Made by a program: the position numbers and the translations under genes. Below are positions 1-8,731 of a stretch of 64,000 bases of DNA, piece after piece. The stretch's first letter is position 1. Each line of letters opens with the position of its first letter. The notes beneath the pieces are model-generated. The model was not told where the DNA came from. It worked only from the letters and a program-made list of their open reading frames with translations, and did not search any database. The stretch is from assembly GCA_040399685.1 (NCBI GenBank), contig JBBART010000024.1, positions 16,262 through 80,261 on the forward strand, read 5' to 3'. The stretch is from CAIQQQ01 sp040399685. GTDB lineage: Bacteria > Pseudomonadota > Alphaproteobacteria > Acetobacterales > Acetobacteraceae.

Positions 1-1027
1 TGAGGAACATGCGGTCCAGCGCACCATCGACGTTGCTGGTGTTGAACAGGCCCAACAGCTTGGTGCCGCCGGCCTTGCCGGCTGCCAGCATCTCGGTGTT
101 GGTGCCGGCGAAGGTGTAGCCGGCGGTTTCGAACATCTTGATGTAGTCTTTTTCGTCGGTGCGACGCGAGCCGGGGGTGGATTTGGCCAGCCAGTTCACC
201 GAACCGCCACCCATGATCACCTCAGGCTGCACCTTGTAGAACATCTCGACGATGTCGTTGTAATCGGCGCGGCGGCGGGTGTGCGCCACCATGCCGGCCG
301 GCGTCGCATCTTCGATCTCGGTGTTGGTGACAACGCCGACCGCCATGCCGAGCCGGCGCTTGGTGATTTCACCCAGCGTCTCGACGCGCGGGTGATCCAG
401 CGTGTTCTTGTTGCGCGCGCAATAGACGCCCAGCGCGTTGACGCAGGATTTGTGGCCGGAGGTATAGGCGCTCATGGAATTGGCGCTGTCGGTGACGATG
501 CTGTCGGACCCCGCGGTCGAGATCAGCGCCATCGCCGGCATGTCGTCGATTTCCAACTCACCGCCGTATTTGCCCTCGGCGATGCCCTTGGACAGGATGC
601 GCGCCGCGGTGCGGTGCGCGATGGTCAATCCGTCACCGATGAACAGAATGACGTTCTTGGCGCGACGCGGGGCAGGGGTGGCGTAGACGTCCCACGCAAC
701 CTTGGCCGAATTGGCGCCGGTGCTGGCTTCGACCACAACAGGGCCGGCGGCGGGCACGCTCACGTCGCGGATCACATAGGAGGAATAGTCCTGGCCGTCT
801 TCGTTGCGCACGAACACGCCGGGCTTGCCGAAGAACGCGGCGGGGTCCTTGCCGCCCACGGTGATCTTGGCGTCCGCTTCAGCGGGGGCGCCGGGGAATT
901 CAACCTTGAAGTCGAATTTCGCGCCGGTGAGGATGTCCGCGCGGTTCAGCGGATAGATGGTCTGGGCGTGCGTCGTGGCGGCGGTCGCCACCAGCATTCC
1001 GAAGGTCAGGGCAACGCGCAACGACAT
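1..1027 (-). CDS. Alkaline phosphatase, 5' part only (runs off the left edge)
   Basis: Periplasmic phosphomonoesterase of the PhoA family. The N-terminus (residues 1-21) is a Sec signal peptide ending near THA. FIGDG at about 129-133 carries the first metal-ligand Asp. VTDSANSMSAY at about 178-188 contains the nucleophilic Ser181, equivalent to the TDSA motif of PhoA. About 342 codons are visible and the 3' end lies outside the window. The start is fixed by an AAAGGAG ribosome site about 9 nt upstream. It stands alone here, with no pho box that I could recognise. Family assignment is firm; physiological substrate and subfamily are not. Confidence 0.88.
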   Translation of the reverse strand, partial: MSLRVALTFGMLVATAATTHAQTIYPLNRADILTGAKFDFKVEFPGAPAEADAKITVGGKDPAAFFGKPGVFVRNEDGQDYSSYVIRDVSVPAAGPVVVEASTGANSAKVAWDVYATPAPRRAKNVILFIGDGLTIAHRTAARILSKGIAEGKYGGELEIDDMPAMALISTAGSDSIVTDSANSMSAYTSGHKSCVNALGVYCARNKNTLDHPRVETLGEITKRRLGMAVGVVTNTEIEDATPAGMVAHTRRRADYNDIVEMFYKVQPEVIMGGGSVNWLAKSTPGSRRTDEKDYIKMFETAGYTFAGTNTEMLAAGKAGGTKLLGLFNTSNVDGALDRMFL

Positions 1028-1120
1028 GGATCTCTGCTCCTTTTGCGCCAAGGTGGCACGAGCGCATCAATCACATGTCGTTCGCCGTTTGAACAAGAAG
1101 AATTGGTGACATATTCTCAT

Positions 1121-1327
1121 TCAGCGAAACAGTTTCCAGACCGGGCGCGAGATCTCGAATTGCGCCTGGGCGCGGGAGACGCCGAGATCCTTCAGCATCC
1201 GCTCGTCCAACTCCACCAGCCCTTGGCGCGTGCTGACGATACGCCACACATGGGCGAATATCTGGCCCATGGTCGCGCTGGCGCTGCTGCGAAATGCGAT
1301 GAACGGAAGGGTGCGGGCGATCTGCAT
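1121..1327 (-). CDS. DUF1127 (YjiS-like) small protein
   Basis: A 68-residue basic protein. The C-terminal half has the DUF1127 pattern: LVELDERMLKDLGVSR followed by a RPVWK tail. The frame stays open further upstream, but the start at 1327 has GGAGG five bases before it. DUF1127 proteins are small regulators in alphaproteobacteria, with reported roles in RNA and phosphate or carbon metabolism. The role here is unknown. It is divergent from the LysR gene at 1426, with about 100 bp between the two starts, a layout that suggests the LysR protein may control it. Confidence 0.8.
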   Translation of the reverse strand: MQIARTLPFIAFRSSASATMGQIFAHVWRIVSTRQGLVELDERMLKDLGVSRAQAQFEISRPVWKLFR

Positions 1328-1425
1328 GGAGGCCTCCATCGGCTGGTCAAGAATTGAGCGGACAATCTGACGCGCCACGAGATAAGCAAAACAAATTGCG
1401 TATATTCCCAGGATCAACGATTTTG

Positions 1426-2340
1426 ATGGGCATGAGCGCACATCATTCCATCGATCCAGACCTGCTGCGGTCCTTCGCCTTCATTGCCGAGGAGGGCAGT
1501 TTCACACGCGCCGCCGAGCGCATCGGCCGCACGCAATCGGCCGTGTCGATGCAGATGCAGCGGCTGGAACAATTGCTCGGCAAGACGGTGTTGATCCGCG
1601 GCAAGGGCGGCGCTGTGGGGCTGACGCCGCACGGCCACTTCCTGCTGGAACGATCGCGGGAATTGCTGACGTTGAACGATTCGATCTGGAGCAACTTCCA
1701 AGCTCCTGAAATTCAAGGGGTTGTCCGCCTCGGCACGCCCGATGACTACGCCCTGCGCTATCTGCCCGGCATGCTGCGTCGCTTCGCCGACACCCACCCG
1801 GCGGTGCAGGTGGACGTGCTGTGCGCCCCGTCGAGCGAACTGGTCGAGCGGCTGAAGGAGGGGGATCTCGACCTCACCCTGCTGTCCGAAGGCCATGAGC
1901 CACGCCGGTGGCCTGCCACCGAATTGTGGCGGGGGCCGCTGCGCTGGATCACCAGCGACCGCTATGCCCAGCACCGGATGAACCCCATCCCTTTGGCCAT
2001 CGCACATCAGGATTGCTCCTGGCGCTCAGCGGCGGTCGGCTCACTGGAGCGGGCAGGGATTGCTTATCGTGTGGCCTATACCTCGGCCACGCAGGTGGGC
2101 ACCCATGCGCCGGTGATGGCGGGGCTGGCCGTGACGGTATCGACCATCGCCTGGCTGCCAGAAGGGCTGCGCCCCGTGCGCCCCGATGAAGGGCTGCCGG
2201 CTTTGCCGGATTTCGGGATTTTGCTGCTCAAGGGGCGAACCACCCACCAGCCGGTCACGGACCGCCTGGCAACGCACATCACCGATACCTTCGCCCAGGA
2301 AATGGGCCGACAGGACAGGACGCAGATGGTGATGTGGTGA
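1426..2340 (+). CDS. LysR-family transcriptional regulator
   Basis: A 304-residue DNA-binding regulator. The N-terminal winged helix-turn-helix (residues about 9-68) contains the typical FAEEGSFTRAAERIGRTQSA-like pattern and SVSMQMQRLE. The rest is the periplasmic-binding-like effector domain, starting near VVRLGTPDDYALRYLP. ATG codons at 1426 and 1432 are both possible starts; a weak AGGA lies at 1409-1413. It reads away from the DUF1127 gene and converges on the next LysR gene, with a hairpin between. The effector is unknown. Confidence 0.88.
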   Translation: MGMSAHHSIDPDLLRSFAFIAEEGSFTRAAERIGRTQSAVSMQMQRLEQLLGKTVLIRGKGGAVGLTPHGHFLLERSRELLTLNDSIWSNFQAPEIQGVVRLGTPDDYALRYLPGMLRRFADTHPAVQVDVLCAPSSELVERLKEGDLDLTLLSEGHEPRRWPATELWRGPLRWITSDRYAQHRMNPIPLAIAHQDCSWRSAAVGSLERAGIAYRVAYTSATQVGTHAPVMAGLAVTVSTIAWLPEGLRPVRPDEGLPALPDFGILLLKGRTTHQPVTDRLATHITDTFAQEMGRQDRTQMVMW

Positions 2341-2342
2341 AT

Positions 2343-2392
2343 GTCGTACGTGCGCCGCAAGGCGCGCACGCACGACAGAACTCGTTTTTAGC
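2343..2392. terminator. Convergent terminator hairpin
   Basis: GTCGTACGTGCGC at 2343-2355 pairs with GCGCACGCACGAC at 2364-2376 with one mismatch. A short T tract (CTCGTTTTTAG) follows on the plus strand. It lies between the stops of the two converging LysR genes. Confidence 0.6.
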
Positions 2393-3269
2393 GCTGGGCC
2401 AAACGGGCCAGCAGGAAGTCCCGGAACACGGCCACGCGCTTGCTGTTCCGCAATTCTTCCGGATAGACGAAATACACATCCACCTTCGGCGCCTTGAGGT
2501 CCGGCAGCACGCGCACCATCCCAGTGGCTTCGTTGGCCATGTATTCCGGCAAGGCGGCAATGCCCAGGCCGGAGCGCACGGCCTCGGTCATCGCTTGCAG
2601 GCTGTTCACTTCCAGCAACGGCTTGCGCGGGCTGCCAGGACGGCGGCCGGCTTCGGCCAGCCAGTCCACATCCGGCACCGGCGGACGGTAGCCGCCGAAC
2701 AGGATGATCTTGTGCTGGTCCAGATCCTCGGCCCGCTGCGGCGTGCCATGCTTCTTCAGATACTCGGGCGAGGCCATCACATGCCAGTCGATGGCCAGCA
2801 GATGGCGCTGCACCAGATCGGGCTGCTTGGGCGGATGCATGCGGATGGCGACATCAGCTTCGCGCATGGCGAGGTCGAGATCGGCGTCATCCAGCAGCAG
2901 CGTCATGGACACTTCTGGATAGGCTTCCAGGAACGCCTGCAAACGCGGCGCCAGCCACGAAGCGCCGAAGCCCACGGTGGTGGTCACTTTCAGGCGACCG
3001 GCCGGCTTTTCCTTGCTCTCGGTCAGCAACGCCTCGGTCATCGCCAGCTTTGCGAACACTTCGCGCACGGTACGATTCAGGCTTTCGCCCTGCTCGGTGA
3101 GAATCAGTCCACGCGCATGGCGGTGGAACAACGGCACCTGGAGGGCTTCCTCCAGCGCCGAGATCTGGCGTGACACCGCCGACTGACTCAAATTCAGTGT
3201 GTCACCGGCATGCGTAAAGCTGCCGGCCTCGGCGACCGCATGAAATACCCGCAGCTTGTCCCAATCCAT
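2388..3269 (-). CDS. LysR-family regulator downstream of trxB
   Basis: A 293-residue LysR protein beginning MDWDKLRVFHAVAEAGSF. The helix-turn-helix covers residues 1-60 (LNLSQSAVSRQISALEEAL). The effector-binding domain begins near LKVTTTVGFGASWLAPRL. The upstream in-frame extension has no homologue-like content, so I chose the start at 3269. It follows trxB on the same strand after 59 bp and is probably co-transcribed with it. This trxB-LysR order is common in Rhodospirillales and may link the regulator to redox control, but that is inference. Confidence 0.88.
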   Translation of the reverse strand: MDWDKLRVFHAVAEAGSFTHAGDTLNLSQSAVSRQISALEEALQVPLFHRHARGLILTEQGESLNRTVREVFAKLAMTEALLTESKEKPAGRLKVTTTVGFGASWLAPRLQAFLEAYPEVSMTLLLDDADLDLAMREADVAIRMHPPKQPDLVQRHLLAIDWHVMASPEYLKKHGTPQRAEDLDQHKIILFGGYRPPVPDVDWLAEAGRRPGSPRKPLLEVNSLQAMTEAVRSGLGIAALPEYMANEATGMVRVLPDLKAPKVDVYFVYPEELRNSKRVAVFRDFLLARLAQR

Positions 3270-3328
3270 GTCCGGCAATCCCTTCTGACCACGGCCCGCG
3301 TCCGAGCCGGCTCTACCTGCGCGAAAAT

Positions 3329-4294
3329 TCACTCTGCGGCGAGGGCCGAATCGAAGGAATGTTCCGCAATCCATTTTTCGGCTTCCAGCGCCGCCATGCA
3401 ACCTGTTCCAGCTGCCGTGACCGCCTGTCGCCACACTTTATCCTGCACATCGCCGGCAGCGAACACGCCGGCCACCGATGTGCGGGTTGTGCCAGCGGTT
3501 GTAGACACATAACCGTCGCTGTCCAGTTCAACATGGCCCTGGAAGATCGCGGTGGTCGGTGTGTGGCCGATGGCGATGAACACGCCTTGCAACGGCACGT
3601 GGCTGACCTCGCCGGTCAGCGTGTTGCGAATCCGGATGCCGTCCACCGATGGGCCTGAATTATTCGTGATCTCTTCGACCGCGCTGTTCCAGATGACACG
3701 CACCTTCGGATGCGCCATCAGCCGTTGCTGCAGGATTTTTTCCGCCCGCAGCGTGTCGCGCCGATGGACCAGCGTGACGCTGGCGGCGTGATGGGTGAGG
3801 TAGAGCGCCTCTTCCACCGCCGTGTTGCCGCCGCCGATCACAGCCACATCCTTGCCGCGGAAGAAAAAGCCGTCGCAGGTGGCGCAGGCCGACACGCCGG
3901 AGCCTTGCAGGCGGCCTTCGGATTCCAGCCCCAGCCAGCGGGCCTGGGCGCCAGTCGCGATGATGACGCTGTGCGCAAGATAGATGTCGCCTGAATCGCC
4001 GACAGCCCGGAACGGCTTGGCCGAAAAATCCACAGAAACAATAATATCGTTGATAATTTTGGTGCCCACATGCTCGGCCTGCGCCTGCATCTGGTCCATC
4101 AGCCACGGCCCTTGCACAGCGGTGGCGAAGCCCGGGTAGTTCTCCACCTCAGTGGTAATCATCAATTGTCCGCCAGGTTGCAGCCCCGCCACCAGCATGG
4201 GCGACAGATTGGCGCGGGCCGCATAGATGGCAGCGGTATAGCCCGCCGGGCCTGCGCCGATGATCAGAACGGGGGCGGTGTGGGTGACGGTCAT
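3329..4294 (-). CDS. trxB: Thioredoxin reductase (NADPH)
   Basis: Cytoplasmic flavoenzyme that reduces thioredoxin with NADPH. At 321 residues it is the usual length. The FAD-binding GAGPAG is at 13-18, the redox-active CATC is at 137-140, and the NADPH-binding GGGNTA is at 154-159. The FAD-contacting AAGDV lies near the C-terminus. It is the first gene of a likely trxB-LysR unit and is divergent from the AsnC regulator at 4489, with about 194 bp of shared upstream DNA. Confidence 0.95.
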   Translation of the reverse strand: MTVTHTAPVLIIGAGPAGYTAAIYAARANLSPMLVAGLQPGGQLMITTEVENYPGFATAVQGPWLMDQMQAQAEHVGTKIINDIIVSVDFSAKPFRAVGDSGDIYLAHSVIIATGAQARWLGLESEGRLQGSGVSACATCDGFFFRGKDVAVIGGGNTAVEEALYLTHHAASVTLVHRRDTLRAEKILQQRLMAHPKVRVIWNSAVEEITNNSGPSVDGIRIRNTLTGEVSHVPLQGVFIAIGHTPTTAIFQGHVELDSDGYVSTTAGTTRTSVAGVFAAGDVQDKVWRQAVTAAGTGCMAALEAEKWIAEHSFDSALAAE

Positions 4295-4373
4295 GGCGGG
4301 GCATCCAGGGTGTTGACCGGCCAGAATATTGGACGGAGACGGCGACGAACAAGCGTGGAGATCAGATCAGGCC

Positions 4374-4412
4374 TTGCAGTGGCGCGTATGTGGAATAATA
4401 TTTCGTAAGATA
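4374..4412 (+). promoter_or_regulatory. Candidate promoter and palindrome upstream of the AsnC gene
   Basis: TTGCAG at 4374-4379 and TAATAT at 4396-4401 are separated by 16 bp and fit a sigma-70 promoter toward the AsnC gene. The -10 region sits inside a near-palindrome, GGAATAATATTTC (4392-4404), flanked by GCGTAT and ATACGC arms. An AT-rich palindrome in front of an AsnC/Lrp gene is a typical autoregulatory operator. Assigned by pattern only. Confidence 0.35.
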
Positions 4413-4488
4413 CGCAAACTTAGCAACACGCCCGAAATCACCGCAACATCGCGGATCACACGGGCGACAGGGGTAGACGACCCGCCGC

Positions 4489-4968
4489 ATGAAAACCATC
4501 CCCGACGAGCCTGCTTTGCTCGATTCCATCGATCGCCGCATCCTGGCCGAGCTTCAGGATGACGGACGCATGACCAATGTGGAACTGGCGAGGCGTGCCG
4601 GAATCTCCGCCCCTCCGTGCCTGCGCCGTGTGCGCCGGCTGGAGGAGGCCGGCATCATCCGCGGCTATCACGCCGACAGCGACCCGCAGAAACTCGGTTG
4701 GGAAATTGTCTTCTTCGCCATCGTGGGCCTGGAAAGCCAAAAGGCCGAGGTGCTGGCGGCGTTCGAGAAGATGGCAGCCGGTTGGCCCGAGGTGCGCGAG
4801 TGCCACATGATCCGCGGCGGCGGCGATTTCCTGCTGCGCCTGGTGGCGCGCGACACCGCGCATGAAAACCAACTCACGCAATTGTTGACCGGCGCCGTGC
4901 ATGTCAGCCGGGTGCAGACCCTGCAAACCATTCGCACCAGCCGAAATCTGGCGGGCGTGCCGCTCTGA
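4489..4968 (+). CDS. Lrp/AsnC-family transcriptional regulator
   Basis: A 159-residue feast/famine regulator. The N-terminal helix-turn-helix (about residues 12-62) reads LDSIDRRILAELQDDGRMTN, then ELARRAGISAPPCLRRVRRLE. The remainder is the RAM ligand-binding domain. Such proteins sense amino acids and often control nearby amino acid genes. Three genes in the same direction follow, including a serine/threonine dehydratase at 6425, a plausible target. Its stop overlaps a possible CTG start of the next gene. Confidence 0.92.
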   Translation: MKTIPDEPALLDSIDRRILAELQDDGRMTNVELARRAGISAPPCLRRVRRLEEAGIIRGYHADSDPQKLGWEIVFFAIVGLESQKAEVLAAFEKMAAGWPEVRECHMIRGGGDFLLRLVARDTAHENQLTQLLTGAVHVSRVQTLQTIRTSRNLAGVPL

Positions 4969-5027
4969 CTGGATGGGCGTGGGCGGCACTGGCCACCCTG
5001 ACCGCGATCCGGCTGATTGTCGCTGCG

Positions 5028-6413
5028 GTGGCGCCGATGGCGCCGGATGAGGCCTATTACTGGGTCTGGTCGCACGCATTGGCGCCTGGTTATCTCGATC
5101 ACCCGCCGATGGTGGCGTTGTGGATCCGCGCCGGCACGATGCTGGCGGGCGAAGGCAACCTTGGTGTGCGCCTGCTGGCGCCGATCGCGGCCGCATGCGG
5201 CTCGGTTCTGCTGGTGCAGGCCACGACCGATCTTGTGCCGGGGCGCGGAAGGGGCGTCTGGGCGGCGGTGCTGCTGAATGCCACACTGCTGTTCGCCGTC
5301 GGCGCCACGACGATGACGCCCGATACCCCGCTGCTGCTGTTCTGGACCATGACGCTGTGGGCGCTGGCCCGCCTGCACGCCACCGGGCGCGGCGTGTGGT
5401 GGCTGGTCGCCGGTTTGGCGGCGGGGCTGGCGCTGGACAGCAAATACACGGCGGTGCTGCTCGCCCCCGCCATCCTGCTGTGGCTGGTCGCGTCACCGCA
5501 GATGCGCCCCTGGTTGCGCAAACCGCATCCATGGGCGGCGGCCCTGCTGGCGGCCTTGGTGTTCAGCCCTGTGCTGGCCTGGAATGCGGCCCATGGCTGG
5601 GCGAGTTTTGCCAAGCAGGGCGCGCGCGCTGGCGATTGGAATCCGGCGCGGTCGTTGCAGTTCATCGGCGAGCTTCTGGGCGGCCAGTTGGGCCTTGCAA
5701 CGCCGCTGGTTGCGGTGATCGCCGGGGCCGCATTGGTGCTGGCGGTGCGACGCGCCTGTGCGGGTGATTCGCCGTGGGTGCTGTTGGCCGCCGTCACGGC
5801 CCTGCCGGCGGCCGTGTTCGTGCAACATGCGCTGGGCGACCGGGTGCAGGCGAACTGGCCGGCCATTCTCTATCCTGGCCTCGCCATCGCCGCCACCGGC
5901 CTGGGTTCGCGCTGGCAGCGCCTGTTCACACCCGCCCTCGCTTTGGGATTCGGCCTGACCGCGATCGTCTGGGTTCAGGCGATCCTGTCGCCGGTGGCGC
6001 TGCCCATGCGGCTCGATCCCACTTTGCTGCGCCTCGGTGGCTGGCAGACCCTGGCCGACGAGATCGACAGCGTGGCCCGCCAACAAGAGGCGCGCTACAT
6101 CGCCGTGGACAACTACGGCCAGGCGGCGCTGCTCGCTCGCCTTTTGCCGCAAGGTGACACCGTGCTGGGCGCCGAGGGCCGTTGGTCGCTGTTCGCCCTG
6201 CCGGATGCCGGCAGCGTCATCAACGGCCAGCCCGGCCTGCTGGTGCGCAGCGCAAGGCGTGACGATGTGCCGGACCCGTCGCGCTGGGCTGAAATCACCC
6301 GCCTCGCACCCCTGACCCGCGCCCGGGGCGGCATGACGGCCGAAGGCTTCCGCCTTTACCGTGTGACTGGAAAACCGGGCGACGCCACAATCGTGGTCAT
6401 GCCACGCCCCTGA
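5028..6413 (+). CDS. Membrane glycosyltransferase, GT39/ArnT-like family
   Basis: A polytopic GT-C enzyme that would transfer a sugar from a polyprenyl-phosphate donor on the outer face of the inner membrane. The acidic motif APDEAYYWVW near the N-terminus, followed by LDHPPMVALW, is the family hallmark. Many hydrophobic segments follow. GTG at 5028 is the only conventional start, but it would remove the first membrane helix. In-frame codons back to CTG at 4965 encode a hydrophobic segment (LTAIRLIVAAVAP), and that CTG overlaps the preceding TGA. The true start may be 4965. Substrate unknown. Confidence 0.85.
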   Translation: MAPMAPDEAYYWVWSHALAPGYLDHPPMVALWIRAGTMLAGEGNLGVRLLAPIAAACGSVLLVQATTDLVPGRGRGVWAAVLLNATLLFAVGATTMTPDTPLLLFWTMTLWALARLHATGRGVWWLVAGLAAGLALDSKYTAVLLAPAILLWLVASPQMRPWLRKPHPWAAALLAALVFSPVLAWNAAHGWASFAKQGARAGDWNPARSLQFIGELLGGQLGLATPLVAVIAGAALVLAVRRACAGDSPWVLLAAVTALPAAVFVQHALGDRVQANWPAILYPGLAIAATGLGSRWQRLFTPALALGFGLTAIVWVQAILSPVALPMRLDPTLLRLGGWQTLADEIDSVARQQEARYIAVDNYGQAALLARLLPQGDTVLGAEGRWSLFALPDAGSVINGQPGLLVRSARRDDVPDPSRWAEITRLAPLTRARGGMTAEGFRLYRVTGKPGDATIVVMPRP

Positions 6414-6424
6414 GGAGAATCCCG

Positions 6425-7396
6425 ATGCTGCCGACCCACGCAGAAATTGCCGAAGCCGCCGCCCGCATCGCCCCGCATGTGGTGCGCACGCCCATGCTCC
6501 GCAGCCCGGCGCTGGACGCTCTGTGCGGCGGCACCATCCTTCTGAAGGCCGAGCCGCTGCAACGCACCGGCAGCTTCAAGTTTCGCGGCGCCACCAACGC
6601 CGTGCTGCAACTCACCGACGACCAGCGCCGCGCCGGTGTGGTGACGCATTCCTCCGGCAATCACGGCCAGGCGCTCGCCTGTGCCGCCGCCAGCGCCGGC
6701 GTGGCCGCAACCATCTTCATGCCCAGCGACGCGCCCGCCATCAAGGTGGACAGCACCCGTGGCTGGGGTGCGGCCATTATCCCGTTCAACCGGCTGGTGG
6801 ACGACCGCGACCAACTGGCCGCCGATTTCGCCGCCCGCACCGGCGCGACGCTGATCCCGCCATTCGAACACCCGCATGTCATCGCAGGCCAGGGCAGCGT
6901 GGCACTGGAACTTATGCAGGACGCCCAGGCACTTGGCCTTGCGATGGACAGTCTGCTGGTCTGCACCGGTGGCGGCGGCCTGATCGCCGGCTGCGCTCTG
7001 GCGGCCGAGGGCGCTTCGCCCGGCACGCGGGTTCACCCAGTGGAACCAGCGGGTTGGGACGACACCGCCCGTTCGCTCGCCGCCGGCACCAGGCTGGCCA
7101 ACGCGCCGGGTGGTTCGTTGCTGTGCGACGCGCTGCTCTCCAAGATGCCCGGGGCGATGACGTTCGCCATCAACCAGCCCCGGCTGGGCGCGGGCCTCGT
7201 GGTGACGGACGCGGAAGTGATGGCCGCCATCGCCTTCGCCTTCCTGCGCCTGAAACTGGTGGTGGAACCGGGCGGCGCCGTGTGCCTCGCTGCCTTGCTG
7301 GCCGGCAAATTCGATGCACGCGGCAAGGTGGTCGGCGCCGTGCTCAGCGGCGGCAACGTGGACCCGACAATCTTCGCCCGCGCCTTGGCCGCCTAA
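6425..7396 (+). CDS. Pyridoxal-phosphate serine/threonine dehydratase
   Basis: Fold-type II PLP enzyme, 323 residues, deaminating L-threonine or L-serine to the 2-oxo acid. The PLP lysine is in SFKFRGA at 50-56 (Lys52). The phosphate-binding glycine loop is TGGGGLIAG near 179-187. There is no C-terminal ACT regulatory domain, so it is the short, catabolic-type or racemase-like version rather than full IlvA. It begins 11 bp after the glycosyltransferase. The upstream AsnC gene could be its regulator (inference). Confidence 0.9.
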   Translation: MLPTHAEIAEAAARIAPHVVRTPMLRSPALDALCGGTILLKAEPLQRTGSFKFRGATNAVLQLTDDQRRAGVVTHSSGNHGQALACAAASAGVAATIFMPSDAPAIKVDSTRGWGAAIIPFNRLVDDRDQLAADFAARTGATLIPPFEHPHVIAGQGSVALELMQDAQALGLAMDSLLVCTGGGGLIAGCALAAEGASPGTRVHPVEPAGWDDTARSLAAGTRLANAPGGSLLCDALLSKMPGAMTFAINQPRLGAGLVVTDAEVMAAIAFAFLRLKLVVEPGGAVCLAALLAGKFDARGKVVGAVLSGGNVDPTIFARALAA

Positions 7397-7615
7397 TCCG
7401 TGCCCTCCCGCCTCCGTAAGGGGTGGTGATATCCGATCGAGGCGGGCTGATGGCCGTTTGTCCATGCGGCCGGTGCTGTCGTTAACCTGATTTCAACCTC
7501 GGCACTGTCATGTAGGCGCACCGTTGATTTTTTTGCCCCGGCGCCCTGCCGGCGCGATCGCGGAACGACAGGCGCACAGCACGATGACGAGCCATATCCG
7601 CAAGGCTGTTTTGGC

Positions 7616-8731
7616 ATGAGCGGCAAGATGGCCGGCAAACGGCCGATCATCATCAAACGCGAGGAAGTGGTTGAGGGTGGCCACCACGGTGGCGCCTGGA
7701 AAGTCGCCTACGCGGATTTCGTGACCGCGATGATGGCGTTCTTCCTGTTGATGTGGCTGCTGAATGCCACCACGGACGAACAGCGACGTGGCCTGGCCGA
7801 TTATTTCTCGCCGATGAACCCGATCGCCCGCGGGGCGTCTGGCAGCGGCCTGCCGTTCGGCGGCAAAACCCATTTCGAAACAGGGGAGTTGGTGTCCGAT
7901 CGCGGCACAATGTCGGTCGTCGTCGGCCGTGCCAACGAGCAGACTGTCTCGGATGATCCGGTCACCCAGGTCTCGCTGCCGCACGTGCTGAACGCGCCGG
8001 CGGACGATGAGCCGAGTGAGACCGCTGGAGGGCGCCTGGGCGATAAGTCCGGCACCGGGGCGGACGGCAAGAAGGCTGCGGGGGCTGCTGAAAGGGCGTT
8101 GGAGCAGCCAAATCCGGTTGCCCGCATTTCGCCGGATGCGCGGGTGCTGGCGATGGTTGGCACCAAAACCCCTGCCGCCACCGCCTTGACCGCCCAGGCT
8201 GCGGTTGACGACGCGGCGTTGAGGGCGGACCAGGACCGGCGTGAGCGCGCAGCATTCGAACAGGCCGCCGAGCAGATCCGCGAGGCCGTTCGCGGCGACA
8301 AGATACTGGAGGAGATTTCTCGTCAGATCTCCATCGACCAGACACCGGAAGGCTTGCGCATCCAGTTGCTGGACGAGGACCGCCGGCCGATGTTCGCGCT
8401 TGGATCCACGGCGATGACCGACCGGGCGCGCCTGCTGCTCCAAAAGATGGCGCCGGTGCTGGTCAAGCTCAGTGAACCCATCGCCATCGCCGGGCACACG
8501 GACGCAGCGCCGTTTCGCAGCGGCGACAAGGGCAATTGGGAGTTATCCAGCGAACGCGCCAACGTCACGCGGCGCATCCTGATCGATGCCGGCCTGCAGG
8601 AGGGGCGCATTCGCAGCGTGACCGGCAATGCCGATCGAGACCTGCTGTTGCCGGCCGACCCGCTGGCGGCGGCCAATCGTCGCATCGCCATCCTTGTGCT
8701 GCGGACCGCCAAGGCGGGGCCCGCCCGATGA
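7616..8731 (+). CDS. motB: Flagellar motor stator protein MotB
   Basis: A 371-residue stator subunit that anchors the proton channel to peptidoglycan. Residues about 28-50 form the single membrane helix, with the proton-accepting Asp34 in YADFVTAMMAFFLL. A long, poorly conserved linker (about 90-240) precedes the C-terminal OmpA-like peptidoglycan-binding domain (IAGHTDAAPFRSG, then ELSSERANVTRRIL). Its stop overlaps the motA start as ATGA. The order motB-motA is reversed relative to enteric bacteria. The 219 bp upstream shows no clear flagellar sigma-28 site. Confidence 0.93.
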   Translation: MSGKMAGKRPIIIKREEVVEGGHHGGAWKVAYADFVTAMMAFFLLMWLLNATTDEQRRGLADYFSPMNPIARGASGSGLPFGGKTHFETGELVSDRGTMSVVVGRANEQTVSDDPVTQVSLPHVLNAPADDEPSETAGGRLGDKSGTGADGKKAAGAAERALEQPNPVARISPDARVLAMVGTKTPAATALTAQAAVDDAALRADQDRRERAAFEQAAEQIREAVRGDKILEEISRQISIDQTPEGLRIQLLDEDRRPMFALGSTAMTDRARLLLQKMAPVLVKLSEPIAIAGHTDAAPFRSGDKGNWELSSERANVTRRILIDAGLQEGRIRSVTGNADRDLLLPADPLAAANRRIAILVLRTAKAGPAR

